From Elusimicrobia bacterium UBA5214 (lineage in GTDB: Bacteria > Elusimicrobiota > UBA5214): 64,000 nt of DNA. Shown piece after piece: positions 56,671 to 63,962 of this stretch. Made by a program: the position numbers and the translations under genes. The notes beneath the pieces are model-generated. The model was not told the DNA's origin, did not search any database, and saw only the letters and a program-made list of their open reading frames with translations. The stretch covers positions 11,387 through 75,386 of the forward strand of contig DHVG01000025.1 of the NCBI GenBank assembly GCA_002412545.1, given 5' to 3'. The first letter of the stretch is position 1, and the number at the start of each line of letters is the position of its first letter.

Positions 56671-56954
56671 CCCCGTATCTTCAAGAATAGTCAGTTTAGT
56701 ATTTCTAATGAGAGCCCGAGTTATTTGCTTTTTTTAATTAAGGAGAGTTTAGGATAAAATTAGTAAAGAATGATTCACTTTGAAAGTGGATGGTTGTCTG
56801 GAAGGTGCAGAATCAACACAAAAAAAGAAAAATTACCCCATTTGAGGTAATTACCCCTTGAGCCCATAAGTTTTACATTTATACGGCCTTAAAGGTAATT
56901 ACCTCTTTGGGGGACTGGGTAGGTTAGGTTTTTTCTAATAAAGATAATTATCTC
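56671..56954. other. Gap with paired GGTAATTACC palindromes, no gene seen
   Basis: Two GGTAATTACC palindromes (56846-56855 and 56894-56903) lie 48 bp apart in a larger facing arrangement: TACCCCATTTGAGG on one side and CCTCTTTGGGG on the other. The small two-repeat gene ends at 56955, so the block may be its 3' region or terminator. The remainder (56671-56830) shows no coding signal. Confidence 0.6.
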
Positions 56955-57185
56955 TTATCTTTTACCAGCACGACGCATTTTTGCCCGCGAGATATCACCA
57001 TGTTTATCAACGAAATAGAGATAACCTCCGGCTTTTTTCACACCACATTTTGCCACTTTCTCTGGTTTGCCACCTTTCTTTCCTCCGCGTGCCATCTTCG
57101 CCCGAGAAATATCACCATTTTTGTCCACATAGTAGAGATAACCATCAGCTCTTTTTACACCAACTTTTGCTACTTTCTCAGCCAT
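56955..57185 (-). CDS. Small basic protein made of two near-identical repeats
   Basis: A 76-residue protein of two tandem units of about 37 residues. Each has the pattern EKVAKxGVKxAxGYLYxVDKxGDISRAKMxR, separated by a glycine/lysine-rich GGKKGGKPE linker. No signal or membrane segment. The rich basic residues suggest nucleic-acid or ribosome binding, but I know no function; proteins of the same appearance occur near KamA genes in other uncultivated bacteria as far as I recall. It has a strong GGAGGTG site and lies 87 bp after kamA. Confidence 0.8.
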   Translation of the reverse strand: MAEKVAKVGVKRADGYLYYVDKNGDISRAKMARGGKKGGKPEKVAKCGVKKAGGYLYFVDKHGDISRAKMRRAGKR

Positions 57186-57213
57186 TGTATCTTTTCACCT
57201 CCTTCCTTCTTAC

Positions 57214-57274
57214 CTCGCTTCAGCAAAGCGAGTTTTTAAGGTTAATTTTTAATTAATCCCTTCAAGAAGGGATT
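57214..57274. repeat. Two small hairpins between kamA and the two-repeat gene
   Basis: CTCGCTT/AAGCGAG (57214-57232) followed by TTTTT on the plus strand resembles a terminator for that strand. AATCCCTT/AAGGGATT (57255-57274) overlaps the kamA stop. On the kamA strand neither is followed by a clean T-run, so read-through into the small gene is plausible. Confidence 0.6.
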
Positions 57275-58442
57275 ACCTCTTATTAAGATTCTTCCCATTA
57301 TGATTTGTGCTCCCGGTCATAACTAATTCAGTTCCATTCCTTTCCGGATAAACAAAAATCTTTCCTTGATAATTTTTAAATATTGTTCTTTTTCTTGCAC
57401 GCGAAATTACATAGTCAACATTTATCGGTACTTTACCACCACCACCAGGTGCATCAATTACATAAGTAGGGCAAGCAAGACCGCTGGTATAACCCCGTAA
57501 GGAAGCCATAATTCTCAACCCGGTAGAAATTGGTGTCCGGAAATGTTCGGTACCCGTAGCAAGGTCACATTGATAGAGGTAATAAGGACGAACTCTAATT
57601 TTAAGGAGTTCGTGCATAAGTTTCATAATTATTGCCGGGGAATCATTGATTCCTTTAAGTAAAACCGTCTGACTACCAAGGGGGAGACCATGGTCAATAA
57701 GTAACTGGCAGGCAATTTTTGTCTCTTCAGAAATTTCTACCGGATGATTGAAGTGAATGTTTATATAGAGAGGATGATACTTTTTGAGCATTTGACAAAG
57801 AGATAAATCAATTCGTTGGGGTAAACTCACCGGTAGACGCGTGCCAATACGTAAAATTTCCAGATGTTTAATCGCACGCAGATTTTTTAACACTTCTTCC
57901 AATTTTTCATCCGGTAAAAGTAGAGAATCTCCACCGGAAATCAGAACATCGCGTACCTGTTCATTTTTTTTCAAATAGTCATAAATCGGTTTCAATTCTT
58001 CTATGGTCAAAGTATGATTGCTCTTCCCAACTAATCTTCTTCTTGTACAAAACCGACAATACATTGCACAAATATCAGTAAGAAAAATTACTACCCGGTC
58101 CGGATAACGATGGACTAAACCGGGCACAACCATATCTTTATCTTCACCACAGGGGTCAACTAAATCATGGGAACCAACACGGAACTCATCCAAAGAAGGA
58201 ACTACTTGCCGACGGAGAGGACAATCTGGATTATCCCGATCTACTAAGGAAAGAAAATGGGGGGTGATTGCCATCGGTAGACGGTCAGTAACATAATTTA
58301 TTGCTCTTTTTTCTTCAACACTTAGATTGAGCCATTCTCCTAATCCTTCCAAAGTGGTAACACGATTTCTGAATTGCCAATGCCAATCTGCCTGTTTAGC
58401 AGCGCACCTACTATCAGAAATGCTACTACTTGATTCGCTCAT
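57273..58442 (-). CDS. kamA: Lysine 2,3-aminomutase
   Basis: A 389-residue radical SAM, PLP-dependent mutase producing beta-lysine. Cluster cysteines C125, C129 and C132 in CAMYCRFC. PLP lysine K337 in APGGGGKVPIN. Asp293 (QCDLATGTEH) and Asp330 (YVIDAPGG) match in number and context the two aspartates that bind the substrate side-chain amine in the clostridial enzyme, so lysine is the expected substrate rather than glutamate. WHWQFRNRV starts the conserved N-terminal part. Its start overlaps the HTH gene stop by ATGA. Confidence 0.93.
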   Translation of the reverse strand: MSESSSSISDSRCAAKQADWHWQFRNRVTTLEGLGEWLNLSVEEKRAINYVTDRLPMAITPHFLSLVDRDNPDCPLRRQVVPSLDEFRVGSHDLVDPCGEDKDMVVPGLVHRYPDRVVIFLTDICAMYCRFCTRRRLVGKSNHTLTIEELKPIYDYLKKNEQVRDVLISGGDSLLLPDEKLEEVLKNLRAIKHLEILRIGTRLPVSLPQRIDLSLCQMLKKYHPLYINIHFNHPVEISEETKIACQLLIDHGLPLGSQTVLLKGINDSPAIIMKLMHELLKIRVRPYYLYQCDLATGTEHFRTPISTGLRIMASLRGYTSGLACPTYVIDAPGGGGKVPINVDYVISRARKRTIFKNYQGKIFVYPERNGTELVMTGSTNHNGKNLNKR

Positions 58443-58741
58443 TTTTGTGTTGTTTCTCCTCCTTCTTTTTTAACCGTTTTTTCCTCTTTAGAAAGAGCTT
58501 CTTTCTCTCTAAAGAATTCTATTTGTGGTTCTTCTTTCTTGGTAATGATTCTTTCTTTCAGCCAAGCATCAATCACTTCTTTAGAAAAACGATATTGTCT
58601 ACCAATCCGTGAGGCAGGAATTTTTTTTTGTCGGATTAAAGCGTAAATTTTGGATTTACCGATTCTCAAATATTGGGCAAGCTCTTTTACATCCATTATT
58701 TCCTTCCCGGTGCGGTCAGTAATTTTCTTCTCTTCAACCAT
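58439..58741 (-). CDS. Excisionase-like helix-turn-helix DNA-binding protein
   Basis: A 100-residue protein with a MerR/excisionase-type winged helix: MDVKELAQYLRIGKSKIYALIRQKKIPASRIGRQYRFSKEVIDAWLKER, followed by a glutamate/lysine-rich tail (KEEPQIEFFREKEALSKEEKTVKKE). It is translationally coupled to kamA and is the first gene after two tandem consensus promoters, so it may regulate the kamA operon. Confidence 0.85.
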   Translation of the reverse strand: MVEEKKITDRTGKEIMDVKELAQYLRIGKSKIYALIRQKKIPASRIGRQYRFSKEVIDAWLKERIITKKEEPQIEFFREKEALSKEEKTVKKEGGETTQK

Positions 58742-58772
58742 ATTTTACCACCTTTTTATATCTTTTCTTAAA

Positions 58773-58801
58773 ATTATACAATAAGTATTAAATTTTGTCA
58801 A
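58773..58801 (-). promoter_or_regulatory. Proximal sigma-70 promoter of HTH-kamA
   Basis: Minus strand: TTGACA (58801-58796), 17 bp spacer, TATAAT (58778-58773). Leader of about 25 bases with AAGGTGG before the HTH start. Confidence 0.82.
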
Positions 58802-58871
58802 GTATTTCTGAAAAAAAATTTTTTGCTAACTTTTCTCTTTCTTTGCCAATAAACTTTTTCTTTTGCCATTA

Positions 58872-58900
58872 ATTATACAAGAAGGGGGAAATCTTGTCAA
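58872..58900 (-). promoter_or_regulatory. Distal sigma-70 promoter of HTH-kamA
   Basis: Minus strand: TTGACA (58900-58895), 17 bp spacer, TATAAT (58877-58872). A second perfect promoter 99 bp upstream of the first, about one hundred bases farther from the start. Confidence 0.8.
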
Positions 58901-58955
58901 GACCTGTAGGAAAAAATTTTTATTTGGTAGAGGTGAGGTTATCTTTCAGCTACGT

Positions 58956-59972
58956 TCAAGATCCTGAACGAAGTGAAGAATACCGGGCTAAAGCATAGGA
59001 GAGAATTTTGTTAATCATTTGGTTATAGGTGAGACCGCACTGCTGGGCAACAATTGGCCAAATATCTACTAAGGCAAGTGAAGGTAAAGGATTACATTCT
59101 AAAAAATAGGGATTATCCTTCTCGTCACAACGAATATCAATTCTACCGAAATCACGACATTCTAAAACCTGATAACATTTTTTTGCTATTTCTTGAATTT
59201 TTTTATCTAAGCGTGCAGAAATTTTTGCTGGACAGATGTATTCTACACCGGTAGATTCAACAAGGGAGTGAATATAAAAATCTTCCCCGAGGTCAAGTTT
59301 ACCATTTATCGCAATTTGTACTACCGGCAGTACTTCCGGTTCTTCATTACCAATCAAACCAATCGTAAACTCTTTACCTTGAATAAATTCTTCCACTAAT
59401 ACCGGCTGATGATAAGTTCCCAATGCCCATTGCACACGTTTTTTCATTTCGCTAAAATTATTCGTCTTCGCTCCTTTATCCAGACCTTTTGAAGTTCCTT
59501 CGTAACGCAACTTCACAATCACCGGAAATGACAACTTGAAATTCTCTAAATCAGAAATTTCATTAACTAAAACAAATTTTGGTGTCGGAAGATTATGATA
59601 AGCAACAATTTTTTTTGCCATCAGTTTATCTAAAGTAAGCGTCTGAGTTAAAGGGTCGCTACCGACATAAGGTATTTCCAACATATCCAAAATTGCCGGC
59701 ACTTGTGCTTCCCGGGAACGGGTATTGATTCCTTCAGCAATATTAAAAATAATATCTACTTTTTCTTTCTTCCCGACGAGGAAATCGAGCAATTTTTTAC
59801 CGTTACCAATACGGATAACCTGATGCCCGCCTTCTTTCAAGGCATTTTCAATTACCGCAATCGTATCCTCTTTATCAAATTCGGCATACTTGTCTACCGG
59901 TTCACCCGGTTCAAGTTCGTAATCGGTTTTTAAATCATAAGTTAAACCAACGACTAATTTCTTCTTCATCAA
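58956..59972 (-). CDS. ATP-grasp ligase, D-alanine-D-alanine ligase-like
   Basis: A 338-residue ATP-grasp enzyme. Motifs: TRSREAQVPAILDMLEIPYVGSDPLTQTLTLDKLMAKKIV, VIVKLRYEGTSKGL, VEEFIQGKEFTIGLIG, and a C-terminal RIDIRCDEKDNPYFLECNPLPSLA with the magnesium-binding Glu and Asn. Typical Ddl ends NxxPG; here it is NPLPSLA, so the substrate may not be D-alanine. The tail LARYSSLRSGS derives from a repeat (CGTTCAAGATCCTGAACG) at 58951-58968. It has its own promoter and sits upstream of HTH-kamA. It may join beta-lysine or an amino acid to something. Confidence 0.83.
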   Translation of the reverse strand: MMKKKLVVGLTYDLKTDYELEPGEPVDKYAEFDKEDTIAVIENALKEGGHQVIRIGNGKKLLDFLVGKKEKVDIIFNIAEGINTRSREAQVPAILDMLEIPYVGSDPLTQTLTLDKLMAKKIVAYHNLPTPKFVLVNEISDLENFKLSFPVIVKLRYEGTSKGLDKGAKTNNFSEMKKRVQWALGTYHQPVLVEEFIQGKEFTIGLIGNEEPEVLPVVQIAINGKLDLGEDFYIHSLVESTGVEYICPAKISARLDKKIQEIAKKCYQVLECRDFGRIDIRCDEKDNPYFLECNPLPSLALVDIWPIVAQQCGLTYNQMINKILSYALARYSSLRSGS

Positions 59973-60005
59973 TAAACCTTTTTCAAAAAATTTTTAAGTG
60001 AGAAG

Positions 60006-60034
60006 ATTATAATAAAAAATTTTTTACAAGTCAA
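60006..60034 (-). promoter_or_regulatory. Sigma-70 promoter of the ATP-grasp gene
   Basis: Minus strand: TTGACT (60034-60029), 17 bp spacer, TATAAT (60011-60006). Leader of about 27 bases with AAAGG. Confidence 0.8.
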
Positions 60035-60371
60035 AAAAAATTTTTTTTAAGAGAATTTCTTTAACTACTGGCAGGTAAAATAATTAGGCGAGAATAATCT
60101 CGGTGATTCTAAAAAATTTTTCTGCAGAAATTTAACTTCCTATCATTATTTCTTTTTGTCAATTTTCAAGACCCCACACTTCCGTAACATTCCACACCGT
60201 AAAAATATTTAATAATTATTTTCTCTATTGCCTTTGTTACTATTCCCTTGTCTGTCTTGTTCCCACCCCTTCTTTGTCGGTAGACCACCTGTGCCTGCGA
60301 TACCTGTGCAGGCGTCACAGGTGCAGGCATGACCTATCGGCTGAAAGTGATAAAATAATTACAAAATAAAC
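60035..60371. other. Gap upstream of the MvaI/BcnI-type system, one hairpin, no gene seen
   Basis: No open frame of note and no tRNA. The main structure is a nested hairpin at 60286-60323: CACCTGTG and CACAGGTG outer arms, CCTGC and GCAGG inner arms. Confidence 0.6.
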
Positions 60372-60431
60372 TTGACAAAAATAAATTAAATAGGTAAAAT
60401 ATGGGTAAATTTAAGGTAATATAAGGGTAAT
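60372..60431 (+). promoter_or_regulatory. Promoter with four 11-bp-spaced iterons (R-M operon)
   Basis: -35 TTGACA (60372-60377), 17 bp spacer, -10 TAAAAT (60395-60400). GGTAA starts at 60393, 60404, 60415 and 60426, exactly 11 bp apart, running from the -10 box to the start codon of the small regulator at 60432. Sites one helical turn apart overlapping the -10 and leader are the layout expected for an autorepressor operator. Confidence 0.8.
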
Positions 60432-60710
60432 ATGAATAGAGAGATAATGTTCCCACTAACAGATTATCAGACAAAAACTTTGCAGTTCATTATTGATCAT
60501 ATTGATGAATATAGATTCCCTCCTACAATAAACGAGATTCAAAGCAAAATTGGTATTAAGAATCCCGGACTAGTTCATAAAGTTTTGTTAGCTTTGGAAA
60601 AAAAGAAATATATCGTAAAGAACAAGGGTATGCACAGAGGCATATTTCTAACTGAAATCTCTCAAAAAATGCCTAATTCAAAACATCTTATTAAAAAGAA
60701 AGCAAAATGA
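60432..60710 (+). CDS. LexA-like winged-helix regulator of the R-M operon
   Basis: A 92-residue DNA-binding protein. LTDYQTKTLQFIIDHIDEY, then RFPPTINEIQSKIGIKNPGLVHKVLLALEKKKYIVKNKG is the LexA-type winged helix. There is no LexA protease domain. It heads the operon and starts directly behind four iterons. It probably acts like R-M controller proteins, though true C proteins are usually of the Cro/XRE fold. Its stop overlaps the first methyltransferase start by ATGA. Confidence 0.82.
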   Translation: MNREIMFPLTDYQTKTLQFIIDHIDEYRFPPTINEIQSKIGIKNPGLVHKVLLALEKKKYIVKNKGMHRGIFLTEISQKMPNSKHLIKKKAK

Positions 60711-61513
60711 AACTGGATATTGTATATAACAAAAACGCACAAGATATGTCAGACATTGAAAATGATTCAATTCAGATTATTATTACAAGTCCTGAATATT
60801 ATGGTGCTGATATGTGGAATCATAACATCACTTTTGAAGAATACTTATCTGGTTTAAGTAAAGTTTGGCAAGAATGCTTTAGAGTATTAAAACCCGATGG
60901 TAAATTAATTATAAATATTGCAGATATTTCCAGTTCTACAGAGAAATTTGGCAGAAGAAAAATATTCCCCACTCATTCCAAAATAATTGAGAGCTGCGAA
61001 AAAATAGGATTAGATTATTATGATTTTTTAATTTGGCATAAACCGCATAGACAATTTGAAAAAGTCTATGGTTCTTATCCTTATCCAACTAATTATCAGT
61101 TTAATATGGTCTTTGAATATATTCTAATTTTTAGGAAATGGGTAAATAATAAATATTTTAACACTCGCAAATTGCCGGCACCAGAAATTAAAGAAAAATC
61201 TATAATTGATAAAAAGACATGGTATGACTGGGTAAGCAATGTCTGGGAAATAACACCTGTAATAAAATATAATTCCAAAGGACAGAATAAGAGAGGACAT
61301 GTTGCGCCTTTTCCAGAAGAAATACCATATAGATTAATAAAGATATACTCCTTTCAAGAAGATATTGTCTTAGATCCTTTTATGGGTTCGGGTACAGTTG
61401 CTATTGCTGCGAAGAAATTGAATAGACATTATATAGGTTATGAATTAAATGAAGAATACTATAATTTGTGTCTGCGAAATATTTCAAAAATGTCTTTAAG
61501 GTTGGACTTATGA
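60707..61513 (+). CDS. DNA methyltransferase 1 of the MvaI/BcnI-type system
   Basis: A 268-residue amino-methyltransferase. The usual catalytic TSPPY is TSPEYY here (Ser28, Pro29, Glu30, Tyr31), followed by GADMWNHNITFEEYLSG and FRVLKPDGKLIINIAD. SAM motif I comes after it: DIVLDPFMGSGTVAIAAKKLNRHYIGYELN (about 224-253). The order is beta-class. m4C is likely in this kind of system. The PPY to PEY change at the catalytic loop is unusual and should be noted. ATGA overlaps link it to both neighbours. Confidence 0.85.
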   Translation: MKLDIVYNKNAQDMSDIENDSIQIIITSPEYYGADMWNHNITFEEYLSGLSKVWQECFRVLKPDGKLIINIADISSSTEKFGRRKIFPTHSKIIESCEKIGLDYYDFLIWHKPHRQFEKVYGSYPYPTNYQFNMVFEYILIFRKWVNNKYFNTRKLPAPEIKEKSIIDKKTWYDWVSNVWEITPVIKYNSKGQNKRGHVAPFPEEIPYRLIKIYSFQEDIVLDPFMGSGTVAIAAKKLNRHYIGYELNEEYYNLCLRNISKMSLRLDL

Positions 61514-62799
61514 AAAAGAAAATTATAAATAAAATTTACGAAGACACTAGCTGGGATTTTAGAACAGAAGATACTAAAACAACTAGCCAAGGTATTCATA
61601 ATTACCCGGCAATGATGATCCCTCAAATTGCCAGACGTCTAATTGAATTGTATGCACCAAAAAAAGGAGGTATTCTTTTAGACCCTTTTTGTGGTTCTGG
61701 AAGTTCTTTAGTAGAAGCCAGATTGCAAGGACTTAATTCATATGGCGTCGACATAAATCCTTTGGCCCGACTAATTGCAAAAGTAAAATCCGCTTTGATT
61801 GAACCTGAACTTTTGGATGAGTATATAAAAAAAGTCAAATCAGAAGTTATTAATGCTGAATTTAATAATGGGTTTAATTTATCTAAAATAGAAATCCCTA
61901 AATTTAATGGTTTAGAGTTTTGGTTTAAGAAAGATGTTATAAAAAGGCTTCAATTAATAAAATCCATAATTCTAAAAATCTCAAATAATTCTCCGGATAT
62001 AAAAGATTTTTTACTGGTAACTTTCAGCCATACTGTGAGGGATTGTTCCAACACTAGAAACGGAGAATTCAAGCTCTATAGAATGCCTGAAGAGAAATTA
62101 TTAAATTATAGTCCGGATGTATATAAGAGGTTTATTGGAAAGCTGGAATATAACTATGAAGCCATAAAAAACTTTTATACTGAATGCAAAAAGATTAAAA
62201 ATTATAATGCACTTTGGGTAAAAATATTAGATGAGGATACCAGAAAAAAGATTTCTATTCCAGATGAGTCGGTTGATATAATTCTTACTTCACCACCTTA
62301 TGGGGATTCCAGAACCACTGTTGCCTATGGCCAATATACAAAATTATCTTCTGAATGGCTCGGTCTAAATAATAATAAAAAGGATATTGACAAAATTTCC
62401 TTGGGTGGACAAATAGTTAATTCATTAGAAAATCAGCTTGGCTCTGAGAGTTTAAACATTTCTCTTAAGCATATTGCAGAACAAGACGAGAAAAGAGCTA
62501 GAGAGGTATTATCTTTTTATATTGATTTAGATAAATGCTTGGCAGAAATAAAAAGAGTTATGAAACCCAAAGGTTATATCTGTATGGTAGTTGGGAATAG
62601 AACAGTTAAAGGTATTCAAATCCCAACAGACAAAGTCTTGGTTGAAATTAGTAATAAGCACGGTATACTCCATAAAGAAACAGTTATCAGAAATATACCA
62701 AATAAAAGAATGCCTTCCAAAAATAGTCCTACAAATGTAAAAGGCAAGTTAAGCTCAACAATGGTAAAAGAATATATTGTTATTTTAATGAACCAGTAA
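61510..62799 (+). CDS. DNA methyltransferase 2 of the MvaI/BcnI-type system
   Basis: A 429-residue enzyme with motif I first: GGILLDPFCGSGSSLVEARLQGLNSYGVDINPLARLIAKVK, then a long middle segment and catalytic IILTSPPYGDSRTTVAYGQYTKL. The architecture parallels the 529-residue methyltransferase at 18807-20396. ATG 61510 overlaps the preceding stop (ATGA) and is preferred over an upstream ATG at 61468. With methyltransferase 1 it could methylate the two different strands of an asymmetric-centre site. Confidence 0.87.
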   Translation: MKKKIINKIYEDTSWDFRTEDTKTTSQGIHNYPAMMIPQIARRLIELYAPKKGGILLDPFCGSGSSLVEARLQGLNSYGVDINPLARLIAKVKSALIEPELLDEYIKKVKSEVINAEFNNGFNLSKIEIPKFNGLEFWFKKDVIKRLQLIKSIILKISNNSPDIKDFLLVTFSHTVRDCSNTRNGEFKLYRMPEEKLLNYSPDVYKRFIGKLEYNYEAIKNFYTECKKIKNYNALWVKILDEDTRKKISIPDESVDIILTSPPYGDSRTTVAYGQYTKLSSEWLGLNNNKKDIDKISLGGQIVNSLENQLGSESLNISLKHIAEQDEKRAREVLSFYIDLDKCLAEIKRVMKPKGYICMVVGNRTVKGIQIPTDKVLVEISNKHGILHKETVIRNIPNKRMPSKNSPTNVKGKLSSTMVKEYIVILMNQ

Positions 62800-62811
62800 C
62801 TTAGCTAGTAT

Positions 62812-63525
62812 TTAGATTAACTTTATTCTATTCTTAAAGCATAAATCCAATTTTGAAGGTTGCACTCTGAAACCTGTTCCATGGTCGTGAGGTCTACCGT
62901 CTGGATATTGGCCTATTCTTATATCAACCAGAACATCGCCGGATTTCACCAGTTTTACAAGATTTTCAAAATTAAAACCACTTAATAGGTATGCTTCATT
63001 AAACCAAAACTCTTCATTCTTACCGGCTCCTTTAGAATCTGCTTTCACGTAGGTAAGTTTTGGAAGTTTTTTCTCAAAACATTTTCGTAAAATAGTTTCA
63101 TCCCAATAAGCTTCTATTTCAGTCTTCTTGTTTGATTTTAATTTTAGCCTCAGGTCTTCAAATACGACTTTAAATCCAATCTCACCTCGCAACTTATTAA
63201 AATCTGTACCGCTAACTGTTGTATGCAATATTTTTTCACCTTTACTGTCTGGTGTCACATATCCAAACTCCTTTAGAAGATAACTATTGACCTTTCTGGG
63301 TAAAGGCGCTTTTGTAAATAAAGTTACCATACTTACAGCATTTTTCCTGGCTGATTTTAATTCAATCTCTTCTCCGATATCAGGTCCTGGAATATTATTT
63401 TCTTTTATGCCTAATAAATCTTCTAATGTTTTTCCAATACCTGTCGGGCCAGACCTATGAGTTTTTATATAGCCTTGTTTTTTAAGTTCTTTTAATTTAC
63501 AAATTATCTCATCAAAACTCGGCAT
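62812..63525 (-). CDS. MvaI/BcnI-family type II restriction endonuclease
   Basis: A 237-residue monomer-type endonuclease, convergent with the methyltransferase operon. N-terminal HRSGPTGIGKTLEDLLGIKENN is a family hallmark. The catalytic core is GPDIGEEIELKSA: Asp49, Glu55 and Lys57 fit the D-E-K site of MvaI. R.MvaI cuts CCWGG and R.BcnI CCSGG as a monomer; specificity here is inferred. A C-terminal DVLVDIRIGQYPDGRPHDHGTGFRV completes the fold. Confidence 0.88.
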   Translation of the reverse strand: MPSFDEIICKLKELKKQGYIKTHRSGPTGIGKTLEDLLGIKENNIPGPDIGEEIELKSARKNAVSMVTLFTKAPLPRKVNSYLLKEFGYVTPDSKGEKILHTTVSGTDFNKLRGEIGFKVVFEDLRLKLKSNKKTEIEAYWDETILRKCFEKKLPKLTYVKADSKGAGKNEEFWFNEAYLLSGFNFENLVKLVKSGDVLVDIRIGQYPDGRPHDHGTGFRVQPSKLDLCFKNRIKLI

Positions 63526-63606
63526 AAATATCCTCCTCTAATGAGAAACCAGAGTTTGTGTCTTGACCTTTGACAAAAGAAATTTTAGTGGTGTCTTTCC
63601 AAATGA

Positions 63607-63641
63607 AGTTACAAACTACCAACTACTAATTACAATTTACT
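63607..63641. repeat. Five tandem heptamers upstream of the endonuclease
   Basis: Units AGTTACA, AACTACC, AACTACT, AATTACA, ATTTACT. They lie next to a perfect 24 bp palindrome. Confidence 0.82.
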
Positions 63642-63642
63642 C

Positions 63643-63666
63643 AAATTTTTGCTCGAGCAAAAATTT
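63643..63666. terminator. 24 bp perfect palindrome, possible bidirectional terminator or binding site
   Basis: AAATTTTT, core GCTCGAGC, AAAAATTT. The stem has an A/T-rich base and an 8 bp GC core, located between the GIY-YIG gene and the endonuclease gene, both minus strand. As RNA it would form a weak hairpin with U-rich flanks. Confidence 0.5.
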
Positions 63667-63698
63667 ATGTGCAGAGGGTGTGGTTACTTCGCTTAAAG

Positions 63699-63962
63699 CT
63701 ACGTAGCACCCTTGTCCAACAAATGCTTTTTCATAAAAGCAAAACCAGAACCTTCTTTTAAATATCTTTCAAAATCCTCTGCTGTATCCTTAGTTTTAAA
63801 AGCAAGATAACAAATTAATTCCCAGGGTTTGTGTCGTGAAGAATAATTATATTTATTTAGAGTAGAGTTGTGTTCCGTTAGTCTTCTCTTTAAATTTTCT
63901 GTATAACCGATGTATAACTTTTTCTTATTAGATAAACTTTTTAGAATATAGACATAATACAT
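63699..63962 (-). CDS. GIY-YIG nuclease-superfamily small protein
   Basis: An 87-residue UvrC-N-like GIY-YIG domain: MYYVYILKSLSNKKKLYIGYTENLKRRLTEHN with the GIY equivalent (YVYIL) and YIG (YIGYT) motifs and the catalytic Arg, then the conserved helix KDTAEDFERYLKEGSGFAF. Such proteins are common, mobile and of unknown role. It is 173 bp upstream of the endonuclease gene. The window ends with another GAAGCTTTAGCG repeat word at 63988-64000. Confidence 0.9.
   Translation of the reverse strand: MYYVYILKSLSNKKKLYIGYTENLKRRLTEHNSTLNKYNYSSRHKPWELICYLAFKTKDTAEDFERYLKEGSGFAFMKKHLLDKGAT

Noticed and set aside
57214..57237. Rho-independent terminator after kamA
   Set aside because: The T-run follows the stem only on the plus strand, opposite to kamA, so it cannot end the kamA message.
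56981..57256. Plus-strand frames over the two-repeat gene
   Set aside because: They are antisense shadows of a convincingly coding minus-strand gene with a strong Shine-Dalgarno site.
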